Positions 32,336 to 43,400 of a stretch of DNA of 64,000 bases are shown in pieces (position 1 is the stretch's first letter; each line of letters opens with the position of its first letter). Where the stretch lies: NCBI GenBank assembly GCA_905250025.1, contig CAJNOJ010000351.1, positions 33,577 to 97,576 of the forward strand. The letters run 5' to 3'. This DNA comes from Adineta ricciae. Taxonomy: Eukaryota > Rotifera > Eurotatoria > Adinetida > Adinetidae. Under the pieces are notes generated by a model, which was not told the origin of the DNA, searched no databases, and saw only the letters and a list, made by a program, of their open reading frames with translations. The position numbers and the translations under genes are program-made.

Positions 32336-33795
32336 TTCTCTCGTTTTACAAATGTCAATTTCGACCAATTATCTACAAATTACGTTACATGTTTTCGTTG
32401 TGAAAACCGTCATAGTTTTATTCATAAATGAAGAGAATCTTTTTAACAAAACGTTTCATTCAATAGAAAATCAAACGAGCGACGAGCGTACCCATGACGT
32501 CGATTTTTTTTATATCAAAATCATCCGTTAAAACCAGTGTTTTTCGAATTGGTGATTTCTTAGCGTTATCTTCCATTATGTCCAGACTAAAAAAACAGCG
32601 AAAACTATGAGGTGACTGATTTGAGCAACTTCAGTGTATTTACAAACATAAGGATGAAAATCAAAATGAGATCAGCTTTGTTTGAATAAATCATCAATGT
32701 TCCTCAATTGTCTCAATAACGAAATCTCACATATGATTCTCATAGTATATCAAAATGTTCGCCGAATTAGCTTGTTTTCTTTTTTCTGTCGATTTTAGAA
32801 AAAAAACTTATTTAGCTTATATATCTTAAAACAATACATGGATTTGTTGATACGCACTACGTGAAATTTGACTATCGATTTTACACCGACAGTTGCTCAA
32901 GTTGATGAAAACCAAGGAGATGTGATTGTATTAATAGCAGTAGAAACTCGTTCTGATAAAATTCAAAATAGAATATGTTGAATTCTAGTGATGAAAGCTT
33001 CGTAGTATCGTGTGAAGAGTATATGAATAGAGTAATAAATATAATCGATTTCTATTCTCTTTCTTCTTCTTTGTTTGAATATAAAAATGATTAGAGAATT
33101 GTGTTTAGCCGAAATAAATTCGTTTATGCATATTTAACAACATACCAGTGAATTTAGTTGTTCAATCAAATTGTAACCACTATCAATACAATGATTACCA
33201 CACTGTATTGTCTAATCTACAGTAATGATATAGAACTACAACGATAAAAAACACTTATCTATTTAGTAAGAAATACATGAGAAGATCATCTATAGAGAAA
33301 GAAATAGATGACGATTAATAATAGTACGGTCACACCCCTTGATCAAATCCACATGCAATATCTCTTGTACATTTAGAATTTCATGAATCAGCATATTTCA
33401 TCTTGTATTATGATTTTAATATCACAAGATGGCGTTCGTAATAGAAATGTAATTGCATAAACATATGTCATGTTCGCATTTTCTTTTTGTATAATCAACC
33501 TTGACAAGATTCGTTCTTTTTTCTTTGAGGTAAAATTGATTTCGTTACGAATAGATTTTTTTCCTTTTCAATATGTTTTTCATTTTCATTTGAAAACAAA
33601 AAAATGGTCGAAAGTGAATCGAAAAGTCGTTTATCAAAAATTCTTCTTATTTTAACATGTGTCTTTTGTGGAATAACAATTGTTTGTTTTGCTGTTGGCA
33701 TTTCTCTATTTTTCGATCAATAATTCGAAGTAAAATCTTATAAGGGAGATTCATGTCAAATGAAATCAGCAACATATGAATCAATAAGCAAATGT
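32336..33795. repeat. Direct duplication, copy 1 (partner 33797-35005)
   Basis: TTCTCTCGTTTTACAAATGTCAATTTCG… is repeated after the N. Copy 1 has about 235 bp (32751-32985) that copy 2 lacks. Both copies end inside the KCNMB-like gene. Confidence 0.9.
33604..33795 (+). pseudogene. KCNMB-like two-helix protein, nonsense-mutated 5' copy
   Basis: Same start as the gene at 34817 (MVES.SKSRLSKILLILTCV) and the same first helix. Codon 40 is TAA (33721-33723) where the other copy has TAT. The sequence beyond it is still homologous (VKSYKGDSCQMKSATYES) up to the N. Either a null allele or a pseudogene. Confidence 0.75.
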
Positions 33796-33796
33796 N
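33796..33796. other. Single N between duplicate blocks
   Basis: Left side ends within codon 64 of the KCNMB-like gene; right side restarts about 1.27 kb upstream in the same locus. Confidence 0.9.
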
Positions 33797-34816
33797 TCTC
33801 TCGTTTTACAAATGTCAATTTCGGCCAATTATCTACAAATTACGTTGCATGTTTTCGTTGTGAAAACCGTTATAATTTTATTCATAAATGAAGAGAATCT
33901 TTTTAACAAAACGTTTCATTCAATAGAAAATCAAACGAGCGACGAGCGTACCCATGACGTCGATTTTTTTTATATCAAAATCATCCGTTAAAACCAGTGG
34001 CTTTCGAATTGGTGATTTCTTAGCGTTATCTTCAATTATGTTCAGACTAAAAAAACAGCGAAAATTATGAGGTGACTGATTTGAGCAACTTCAGTGTATT
34101 TAAACATAAGGATGAAAATTAAAGTGAGATCGGCTTTGTTTGAATTAATCATGAATTTTCTCCTCGATTATCTCAATAATTAAATCTCACATCCGATCCT
34201 CATAGTATATCTAGTGATGAAAGTCTCGTAGTGTCGTGTGAAGAGTATATGAACAGAGTAAGAAATATAATCGATTTCTGTTCTCTTTCTTCTTCTTTGT
34301 TTGAATATAAAAACGATTAGAGAATTGTGTTTAGCCGAAATAAATTCGCTTATGTACATTTAACAACATACCGGTGAGTTTATTAGTTCAATCAGATTGT
34401 AACCACTAACAATACAAGACAATGATTACCACACTGCACTGTCTAATCTACAGTAATGACATAGAACTACAACGATGAAACACGTGAGAAGACCATTTTT
34501 ATAGAGAGAGAGAGAGAGAAATAGTTGACGATTAACAGTATGGTCACAACCCTTGATCAAATCCACATGCAATATCTCTTGTATATTTAGAATTTCATGA
34601 ATCAGCATATTTCGTCTTGTATTATGATTTCAACATCACAAGATGGCGCTCGTAATAGAAATGTAATTGCATAAACATATGTCATGTTCGCATTTTCTTT
34701 TTTTATAATCAACCTTGACGAGATTCGTTCTCTTTTCTTTGAGGTAAAATTGATTTCGTTACGAATAGATTTTTTTCCTTTTCAACAGGTTTTCCATTTT
34801 TATTTGAAAACAAAAA

Positions 34817-35394
34817 ATGGTCGAAAGTGACTCGAAAAGTCGTTTATCAAAAATTCTTCTTATTTTAACATGTGTCTTTTGTGGAATAACAATCGTTTGT
34901 TTTGCTGTTGGCCTTTCTCTATTTTTCGATCAATATTTCAAAGTGAAATCGTATAAGGAAGATTCATGTCAAGTGAAATCAGCAACATATGAGTCAAATA
35001 GCAAATGTATTCGAGATTCAGGTAGAAAAACAATGTATTCCAAATGTTATGTACCCATTTGGAATATTCAAATCGGACAAAATCAAACACTTTTATACAA
35101 TATTAGAGGAAATGCTGAATTTGTTGTTGAACATGTTCTGAAACAACAAGATCGATTTCAAGTTTGTCTCCTTCCATTCGCTTTTCTAATACACTTCTTT
35201 TGTTCTTTTTCTTTCTTAAGGTCAATTCGGTTTATTCATGTTGGTATAATACAAAGAATTTGTCTGAAGTGACTTGGTATCGACCAACGACATATTATTC
35301 GTTTATTTTATTAATTATCTCAGCAATATTTCTTCCTTTTTCAATTGTTTCGCTTATTTTATTTTGTAAATTTCGACAACGACCAGATTTATAA
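34817..35394 (+). CDS. Two-helix membrane protein, BK-channel beta-subunit-like
   Basis: Two exons (34817-35161 and 35221-35394) with a 59-nt intron (CAA|GTTTGT…CTTAAG|GTC, phase 0) give 172 residues. Helix 1 is ILLILTCVFCGITIVCFAVG, helix 2 YYSFILLIISAIFLPFSIVS. The ectodomain between them is about 90 residues with Cys in DSCQVKS, SKCIRDSG, SKCYVPIW and YSCWYN, and a NQTLLYN glycosylation motif. The order 'C…C.Y/W.V.I…LYN…F…Y.C' and both short cytosolic ends resemble KCNMB (Slo-beta) subunits, which tune calcium-activated potassium channels. Identity is low by eye, so this is a tentative family placement. A microsatellite-like GAGAGA run lies about 300 nt upstream. Confidence 0.6.
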
Positions 35395-36805
35395 TCTTCT
35401 GTATCGAAATAAACATATTCAACGATTTGTTTACAGTAAACATCTAGTTGATCTATCCGACAAGCACATTGAAACATCTAAATAGCTAAGTTGGAGAAGA
35501 TTTTCTCAAAATCGATTGTTAATTAGACTTACAAATAAATAACATTCGTAAATTGTTGAATGCACTGCCGCAAGTTATCAACAAACGATTAAGTTTAGCG
35601 TCAATACAGACTGCAAATGTATTTTTGAAACGATTTAATGGTTCTCATGACAGAAACATTGTACAATTGGACACATTATGGTTGATAATGCACCATGCAA
35701 ACGCACGTGATTGTTTATTTACGCATTGACCTATGAATGAGCGAAGTTTTCTATAGACGCATATACATTTCAGGCGAAATCTATTTTCTTTCGCGTTCGT
35801 TTCACAAATAACCATGTCTTTTGCAATATTTCAATCGACACATTCATGCAGCATATACACGAATCAATGTACGTGTCCACATCGTAGTGTATGAGGACCC
35901 AAGAACATCGATATAGTACAGGAAAGGTGAGGACATTAGTGTCGGTGATTATGAACTTGATTTTTGACTTCGCAAGAACACAAACAAACAGATTTTTACT
36001 TTCTTCACTTTACATCCTCTTTCAAGTCGGAGAGATAATAGCAATAATCTAGTCTTCTTCCTAGATCATCGTTCATTGGATAACTAGGCACGGTTATTAC
36101 TACCCAGCTCGACCATTCTCAATATTGGATTTTGCTGTCGGAATCTAATGCAGATCCGTCACCAGTAATCTGATCGGATTTGTCGGCCTGAGTAGTACAG
36201 TTTTGCGTGTTGATCGTAAATCTGAAATCTATTCTTCTATTTGAAATTTGTTTCTGTATCATATAAGCGCTCTCGAATGAGACGTTCTAGGCCTGTGATA
36301 TGGTTAAACCAATCGTGAGATAACGTCAGAATACTGAGCATACCTATTTTCATTGATTTTTCAAAAGCAAAAATGGCTCCCAAAATTATTTTTCCTGTCA
36401 TTTTTTGTACATAAATCCAAATGACCTAATATTTTGGATTTGTTTATAGTTCAATGAGGCCTTTCACTTTGAAAAATAAAATTTGAATAAATATTTTTTC
36501 GTCGGCATTATAGAGGTCTCTTGTCATGGATTCTCTTAAATACCAAACATGAAGAAGGAGTACGAAAGTATAAATAACGAATAACTATCATTCAAACTAT
36601 GATATATATCTATTCTAATTATGTCATCTACGTATTTCCTTAGTTTTCGTATGTAACAATGGAGAACAAAGAAAAAGAATAACAATAGAATAAGTGTGGA
36701 AAACTCAATTTCTGCATTAAATAAAAATTGTTGAAAGTGATATCATGCGCAAACAGAGAAGAAAAGTTTGCACAGACCATTTTCATCAAAATACTTTCCA
36801 TAATT
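35395..36805. other. Intergenic, part of the large duplication
   Basis: Collinear with 38740-40241. Contains a diverged copy of the dispersed 'ACACAAACAAACAGA…TCTTTCAAGTCGGAGAG' repeat at 35945-36045. No gene. Confidence 0.6.
35945..36045 (+). repeat. Dispersed repeat end, diverged copy
   Basis: TTTTTGACTTCGCAAGAACA…AACAAACAG…CATCCTCTTTCAAGTCGGAGAG…TAATA; same module order as at 8455 and 17075. Confidence 0.4.
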
Positions 36806-37170
36806 ATGTATGAAAGACAAATTTATCTTCTCTTTATACTTGTTTTTACTACACAAACAGTAACAAATAACATGACATTTTTAGAAATGACTTTTTATTT
36901 CCCCAAAACCAATTTCAATGTGCACATATTAGTTGTTCAGCATTTCATATTCCTACTAAGCGAAATATTCGTCAATGTCAAATAATTTGTTATCTCTTCG
37001 ATTATGCGAAGGAACTACTTTCTATCAATCAACTTTGATTTGTAAATTGTTTTCATATTTACTAAAATTCAAATGTCAGTATGATTGTTATGGACTTATA
37101 TCTGAGCATACAGCATCTTTGTCATCACAAAAAAGTAGAATAAATCAGAATAAGAACAGCTATTATTGAG
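36806..37170 (+). pseudogene. Secreted Cys-rich / Kelch relic, copy 1
   Basis: Begins with the same signal peptide as copy 2 (MYERQIYLLFILVFTTQTV) but carries a 7-nt insertion after EMTFY that shifts frame. A deletion near 37094 joins GGACTTATA directly to the middle of the Kelch fragment (TCTGAGCATACAGCATC). Disrupted and non-functional. Confidence 0.6.
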
Positions 37171-37187
37171 CCCATATTCTCAAACAT

Positions 37188-37944
37188 ATACGGCGTCCAG
37201 TAAGTCACTAGAGTTGGCAGAAAAATTTGAATATCTTCATGATTCTTCAACCAAATGAATTGAATTTTTTCTCAGATGGTGGAGAACACATAGCAGTTCT
37301 TATTCATGACGGAAAAGGCCATTTATAGGGGCGATCTCTGCACACTTCTATGCGCTATATAAATAAGGTACGCACAACCATTCGTTACTCATAGGTATAA
37401 TGCAATACGGTACGAGAATACTTTCTTTATTTATCAATTGAAATATAGTTGACACGCAATACAATATTATTAGTATGAATCAAATTGTCTTTCGTTGTTG
37501 AAGCATTCACGATAACACAATACTAAAGCTATTTTCAATGATAATCAGATCCTCATCATAGCCGAACCGACTGGCCTTGTGCTGAGAAAAAGTGTGCCAG
37601 GTTCATCCTCACATAAATGACCTTTTCCGTCATGAACGAAAACTGCTACCTGTTCTCCACCTTCCGACAAAAAAAATTAAATTCATTTGGTTGAAGAGTT
37701 ATGAAAATAATGAAATTTTCCTCCCAAATCTATCCATGTGAAAGAAAACAAGAAATTGATTCTTTCGGAGAGAATCGACTTTAACAGATTATTTCTGAGA
37801 TAATCAGCAATGATCTATTTTCTCCTCGCATTTAATCAGAATTTCGGGATACAATTTGATTTTATGGATTTGATGGAAAAATCGACTTTCATCGGGTGTT
37901 TTGTCCACTTTTTTACATGGGCAGTGACTTTCTAGACACCCTAT
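37188..37944. mobile_element. Mariner-like TIR element (non-autonomous), copy 1
   Basis: Left end TATACGGCGTCCAGTAAGTC, right end GTGACTTTCTAGACACCCTA. The inverted complements follow the TA-GGGTGTCC/TAGAAAGTCAC pattern typical of Tc1/mariner relatives, flanked by TA. Inside, a second inverted pair of about 110 bp (about 37210-37325 and 37605-37725; TTTTTCCGTCATGAA core) forms a palindrome with a loop of about 280 bp. No transposase. Confidence 0.6.
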
Positions 37945-38315
37945 ATTTCCACAGTTAACAATATCACAAGCTTTCTCTTGTTCTTATCATAGCACTACAC
38001 TGATGATGCCCAGTCTCTATTAGTTTATGATGATTATTTTGGAAAAAATTAACCCTTACAAGAATCATTACCAGTCTATAAACATCAAGACGAACGTCAC
38101 TTTTTATCACTATAATTAATGGTTCTAGAAGGAGAAAACGTCGCAAAACTTTTCCTTCCCACAATATGACAGATGGTTACCGAACAGAATGATGAGGGCG
38201 ACGACTCTTGGGATTGTTTTTAGCTGTACGTTAACAAGATGTTCATCTCAAAATAGAAATGTATTTTCCAATTTATACTCCTTGCATTAGCAACAATTGA
38301 CATTCTTCAAATCCA
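37945..38315. other. Upstream flank of E-type gene copy 1
   Basis: Nearly identical to 41724-42096. Probable promoter region of the E-type gene; no fixed motif. Confidence 0.5.
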
Positions 38316-38524
38316 ATGAAGAAATTCAGGCGATACAAAAATTTTGTTGATAAAATAAATTTGTTTGATAATGAAAAAGATTTGTCTCTCATCGATCAAC
38401 TACTTTCCACACGAATCTTTCTCTTTCTTTTCATCACTTCCCTCTTCACCATCATTTTCTTCACTACTTTTTCCTTTCAAACCACTACTGTCACTCTCCA
38501 CTCACCATCTCAGAGTGATTTTGA
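38316..38524 (+). CDS. E-type membrane protein, first 69 codons only
   Basis: MKKFRRYKNFVDKINLFDNE followed by STRIFLFLFITSLFTIIFFT (helix 1) and the start of the ectodomain (LHSPSQSDF), then the N. It is the same gene as at 42097; the rest of the gene is missing here. Confidence 0.75.
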
Positions 38525-38525
38525 N
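38525..38525. other. Single N between large duplicate blocks
   Basis: Left: start of the E-type gene. Right: intron of the KCNMB-like gene, that is, 3.3 kb back along the same locus. Confidence 0.9.
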
Positions 38526-38565
38526 TTTCTAATACGCTTCTTTTGTTTTTTTTTTCTTTCTTAAG

Positions 38566-38739
38566 GTCAATTCGGTTTATCCATGTTGGTATAATACAAA
38601 GAATTTGTCTGAAGTGACTTGGTATCGACCAACGACATATTATTCGTTTATTTTATTAATTATCTCAGCAATATTTCTTCCTTTTTCAATTGTCTCGCTT
38701 ATTTTGTTTTGTAAATTTCGACAACGACCAGATTTATAA
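38566..38739 (+). CDS. KCNMB-like protein, second exon only
   Basis: 58 codons beginning VNSVYPCWYN after TTCTTAAG, with helix 2 and the CKFRQRPDL end, differing from 35221-35394 at very few positions (for example S to P in YSCW). The first exon is lost at the N. Confidence 0.75.
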   Translation, partial: VNSVYPCWYNTKNLSEVTWYRPTTYYSFILLIISAIFLPFSIVSLILFCKFRQRPDL

Positions 38740-40241
38740 CCTTCTGTATCGAAATAAACATATTCAACGATTTGTTTACAGGAAAAATCTAGTTGATCGA
38801 TCCGACAAGCGCATTGAAATATCTAAGTAGGTAAGTTGGAGAAGATTTTCTCAATATCGATTGTTACCCGATTCAGTTTTCGATGTCACATTGTTAATTA
38901 GACTTACAAATAAATAACATTCGTAAATTGTTGAATGCACTGCCAAGTTATCAACAAACGATTAAGTTTAGTGTCAATACAGACTGCAAATGTATTGTTG
39001 AAATGATTTGATGGTTCTCATGGTAGACACATTGTACAATTTGACACATTATGATTGATAATGCACCATGCAAAAGCACATGATTGTTTATTTACATATT
39101 GACCTATGAATGAGCGAAGTTTTCTATAGACGCATATACCTTTCAGATGAAATCTATTTTTTTTCGCGTTAGTATCACAAATAACCATGTCTTTTGCAAT
39201 ATTTCAATCGATAGATTCACGCAGCATATACACGAATCAATATACGCGTTCACATCGTAGTGTGTGAGGACCCAAGAACACCGATTTAGTATAGGAAAGG
39301 TGAGGACATTAGTGTCGGTGATTATGAACTTGATCTTTGACTTCGCAAGGACACAAACAAACAGATTTTATTTTCTTCACATTGCACCTTCTTTCAACTT
39401 GGAGAAATAGTAGCCAAAATTTAGTCTTCTTACTAGATCATCGTTCATTGGATAATTAGGCACGGTTATTACTACCCAGCTCGACCATTCCCAATATTGG
39501 ATTTTGCTGTCGGAATATAATGCAGATCCGCACCAGTAATCTGATCGGATTTGTCGACCTGGTTAGTGCAGTTTTGCGTGCTGATCCTAAATCTGAAATC
39601 TATTCATCTATTTGAAAATTGTTTTTGCATCATATAAGCGCTCTCGAATTAGACGTTCTAGGCCTCATATGGTTAAACCAATCGTGTGATAACGCCAGAA
39701 TAATGAGCACACCTATCTTCATTGATTTTTCAAAGGCAAAAAAAAACTCCAAAATTATTTTTCCTGTCATTTTTTGTACATAAATCCAAATGACCTAATA
39801 TTTTGGATTTGTTCATAGTTGAATGAGACCTTTCACTTTGAAAATTAAAATTCGGATAAATATTTTTTCGTCGTCACTGCGGGCTTCTCTTGTCATGGAC
39901 TCTCTTGAATACCAAACAGAACGAATAACTATCATTCAAACTATGATACATATCTATTCTAATTATATCATCTACGTATTTCCTTAGTTTTCATATGTAA
40001 CAATGGAGAACAAGGAAAAATAATAACAATAGAATAAGTGTGTTAGTCAATAGATTTACACAAAAAAAGTCCTTACAAAAAAATTTGGAAAAATCAATTT
40101 TGCATTAAATAAAAATTGTTGAAAGTGACATCATGCGCAAATAGAGAAGAAAATTTTGCACAGTACAGTATAATATTTGAGCATTTTGATTACATTTTAT
40201 TCAAAGTATAAACCATTTTCATCAAAATACTTTCCATAACT
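38740..40241. other. Intergenic, duplicate of 35395-36805
   Basis: No gene. Contains the dispersed repeat end at about 39335-39415 (ACTTCGCAAGGACACAAAC…CACCTTCTTTCAACTTGGAG). Confidence 0.6.
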
Positions 40242-40779
40242 ATGCATGAAAGACAAATTTATCTTCTCTTTGTATTGGTTTTTACTACACAAACAGTAGC
40301 AAATAATATGAAATCTTTAGAAATGACTTTATTTCAAAACCAATTTCAATGTACAAATATTAGTTGTTCAACACTTCATATTACTACTAAACGAAATATT
40401 CGTCAATGTCAAATAATCTGTTTATTTGTTCGATTACACGAAGGAGCTACTTTCTATCAATCAACTTTGATTTGTAAATTGTTTTCATATTTACCGAATT
40501 CAAAGTTTAATATGTTAACGAATCCAGATAACTATTCAATGAAAGTCTTAAGTGAATCACGATTACCGAAATGTCAGTATGATTATTATGGACTTATAGT
40601 TATTATTTGATTTTTACTGGAATCTTTCTTATGCTTTTTCATGTTTAGAACATATCATAGTAGCAAATATGAATAGTGCACGATCTGAGTATACAGCATC
40701 TTTATTATTCAATGGAAAAGTAATAGTTACTGGTGGAACGAGTAATGGTAATTATTCTAACAGTGTTAAATTGTATTGA
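40242..40779 (+). pseudogene. Secreted Cys-rich protein with Kelch-repeat fragment, copy 2
   Basis: The frame 40242-40610 encodes a signal peptide (MHERQIYLLFVLVFTTQTVA) and a domain with regularly spaced Cys (FQCTNISC, IRQCQIIC, ICKLFSY, KCQYDYYG). A second segment at 40649-40779 reads MNSARSEYTASLLFNGKVIV then TGG and NSVKLY, a recognisable Kelch blade ('RS.HTAS.L.NGKVLV.GG'), and stops. The splice phase between them does not work with any obvious GT-AG pair and only one blade remains, so I treat it as a truncated relic. Signal peptide, Cys domain and Kelch repeats is an arrangement known among rotifer predicted proteins. Confidence 0.45.
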
Positions 40780-40965
40780 TAAACATTGACAAAATCACAG
40801 GTCTTTTTATTCTTTAACTAGCTTATTGTAACTTGTACGGTTTTCGCGATTGATTTTTGAATATTTGATTATTCCCTTACTTTTGTCATCACAAAAAAAG
40901 TAGAGTAAATCAGAATAAGAACAGCTATTATTGTGATATTATCGAACCGTATATTCTCAAACATA
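40780..40965. other. Non-coding flank of the mariner-like element
   Basis: Short sequence between the Kelch relic and the element. No feature. Confidence 0.3.
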
Positions 40966-41723
40966 TACGGCGTCCAGTAAGTCACTAGAGTTGACAGGAA
41001 AATTTGAATATCTTCATGATTCTTCGACCAAATGAATTGAATTTTTTTTCCGAGGGTGTAGAACACGTAGCGGTTCTTATTCATGACGGAAAAAGCCATT
41101 TATAGAGATGATCTCTGCACACTTCTATTCACTATATAAATAAGATACGCACAACCATTCGTTGCTCATAGGTATAATACAATACGGTACGAGAATATTC
41201 TCTTTATTTATCAATTAAAACATAGTTGACACGCAAATACAATATTATTAGTATGAACCAAATTGTCTTTCGTTGTTGAAGCATTCACAATAATACAATA
41301 CTAAAGCTATTTTCAATGATAATCAGATCCTCATCATAGCTGAGCCGACTGGCCTTGTGTTGAGAAAAAGTGTGCCGAGTTCATCCCCACATAAATGACC
41401 TTTTCCGTCATGAACGAAAACTGCTACCTGTTCTCCACCTTCCGAAAAAAAAAATTTAATTCATTTGGTTGAAGAGTTATGAAAATAATGAAATTTTCCT
41501 CCCAAATCTATCCGTGTGAAAGAAAATAAGAAATTGATTCTTTTGAAGAGAATCGACTTTAACAGATTATTTCTGAGATAATCGGCAACGATCTAATTTT
41601 TCCTCGCATTTAATCAGAATTTCGGAATACAATTTGACTTTATGGATTTTCTGGAAAAAACGACTTTCATCGGGTGTTTTGTCCACTTTTTTACATGGAC
41701 AATGACTTTCTGGACATCCTATA
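40966..41723. mobile_element. Mariner-like TIR element (non-autonomous), copy 2
   Basis: Ends TATACGGCGTCCAGTAAGTC and TGACTTTCTGGACATCCTAT. Internal inverted arms of about 108 bp at 40993-41100 and 41392-41505. Same insertion site as copy 1, so insertion preceded the divergence of the two copies. The minus-strand frame at 40869-41099 lies across one arm and is not a gene. Confidence 0.6.
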
Positions 41724-42096
41724 TTTCCACAGTTAACAATATCACAAGCTCTCTTTTGCTCTTATCATAGCGCTACACTAATGATGGTCATAGTCTCTAT
41801 TAGTTTATGATGATTATTTTGGAAAAAAATTAACCATTACAAGAATCATTACCAGTCTATATACATCAAGACGAACGTCACTTTTTATCACTATAATTAA
41901 TGGTTTTAGAAGGAGAAAACGTCGCAAAACTTTTCCTTCCCACAATATGACAGATGGTTACCGAACAGAATGATGAGGACGACGACTCTTGGGATTGTTT
42001 TTAGCTGTACGTTAACAAGATGTTCATCTCGAAATAGAAATGTATTTTCCAATTTATACTCCTTGAATTAGCAACAATTGACATTCTTCAAATCCA
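41724..42096. other. Upstream flank of E-type gene copy 2
   Basis: Nearly identical to 37945-38315. No fixed regulatory motif. Confidence 0.4.
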
Positions 42097-42607
42097 ATGG
42101 AGAAATTCAAGCGATACAAAAGTTTTATTGATAAAATAAATTTGTTTGATAATGAAAAAGATTTGTCTCTCATCGATCAACTACTTTCCACACGAATCTT
42201 TCTCTTTCTTTTCATCACTTCCCTCTTCACCATCATTTTCTTCACTACTTTTTCCTTTCAAACCACTTCTGTCACTCTCCACTCGCCATCTCCGAGTGAT
42301 TTTGAACAACTCATCCAGAAATATCCAAGTACATTGTCATGTTCATGTTCACAAACTTCGATTCGACATGATCGATTTCTTTCGTTTCATCCGCAATATC
42401 ATCCCATATGTTCAAGTCAATTTATTAATCAAACATTCATTTCATCCATATCCAATGTTAATGTAAGTAATTACTATAACAAAGACTATCGCGTAAGTGC
42501 ATCATCACATTTTCAAATTCTTGCATTACTTTGTCGGACCAGTCAACAAATGATAAGTGATTCATTGAAGAAATTCTTCTCTCAGTATCTCAGTACAACT
42601 GAAGTGA
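42097..42607 (+). CDS. E-type membrane protein, first 170 codons (3' cut)
   Basis: MEKFKRYKSFIDKINLFDNE, helix 1 (RIFLFLFITSLFTIIFFTTF), then the ectodomain start with FEQLIQKYPSTLSCSCSQTS, HPICSSQFIN and LCRTSQQMISDSL up to STTEV, where the N interrupts. Unlike the closely related gene at 43401 it keeps helix 1 intact. The residues printed after the N belong to unrelated sequence. Confidence 0.8.
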
Positions 42608-42608
42608 N
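42608..42608. other. Single N truncating an E-type gene
   Basis: The sequence to the right (42609-43250) has no counterpart upstream of the first E gene; homology resumes only about 130 nt before the next start codon. Confidence 0.9.
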
Positions 42609-43400
42609 GATTTTTTCTCTTTTCAGTAACATAGTGGGCAATTTCAAGAGAATATTTTTTAATCTGTGCGGCCGAGAAAGAAAAAAAAACAACATTGAAA
42701 CTATGTAAAGGAAAGAGAAAACATATTAAACATGAGAATAAGTAGTAAAAAGAAATTAATAAAATACCATAGAAATGCTACCCACATCGATTCAATAACA
42801 AACCGTCGAATATTCACACTATGACAATTTTAAGAAGTGTTTTGACAAACACAGTTCTCAACATCATCATGATCAAAATCAGCAAACGAACAGAGGTACT
42901 TTCAAATACGTCCTTGTGTCAATTTTGATGAATTTTTTAATTGTTCGATTGGATTCTTTGTTCTTCTTATTTAATGTTAAAAGAAGAAAAAATGAATATG
43001 TTAAACAGATCAATATGTTTCGTTTTTAATTTCTTTTTTAACGAAAAAGAAGGTTTCAAATTGTATTGAAATGTTGTATAAAATATAGAAATCTCAATTC
43101 TGTTCTTCTTTTTCTTAAGATCAGATTTTCGACTTGGATAAATATCATATTTTTTCAGGTATAAATTTATTCGAGAAGAATGTCAACAGTAAAATGATCT
43201 TTTCTTGTTTCAAATAAATCACTAATACTGATACAGTCGAGTCGAGGCGAAATTTTTTCAAAGAGAAAATGCTATAAGAGATTGTTACTAAATAAAATGA
43301 TGAAGACGAGTCTTGGGACTGTTTTTAGCTGTACGTTAACGAAATATTAATCTCGAAATAGACATGTAATTTTTAGTTTGTATTCTTTGAAATAATAAAA
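42609..43400. other. Upstream region of the three-module E gene
   Basis: Non-coding. Only its last 130 bp (GTCTTGGGACTGTTTTTAGC…) resemble the flank of the E copy at 42097. Confidence 0.5.

Larger units (their letters stand above)
38526..42300. repeat. Large direct duplication, copy 2 (partner about 35186-38524)
   Basis: Same order in both: KCNMB-like exon 2, dispersed repeat, secreted/Kelch relic, mariner-like element, E-type gene start. Identity is high with many small indels. Confidence 0.9.

Noticed and set aside
34500..34520. GA-rich microsatellite as a regulatory element
   Set aside because: A short GAGAGA run is visible, but copy 1 of the duplication lacks its length, and there is no evidence of function.
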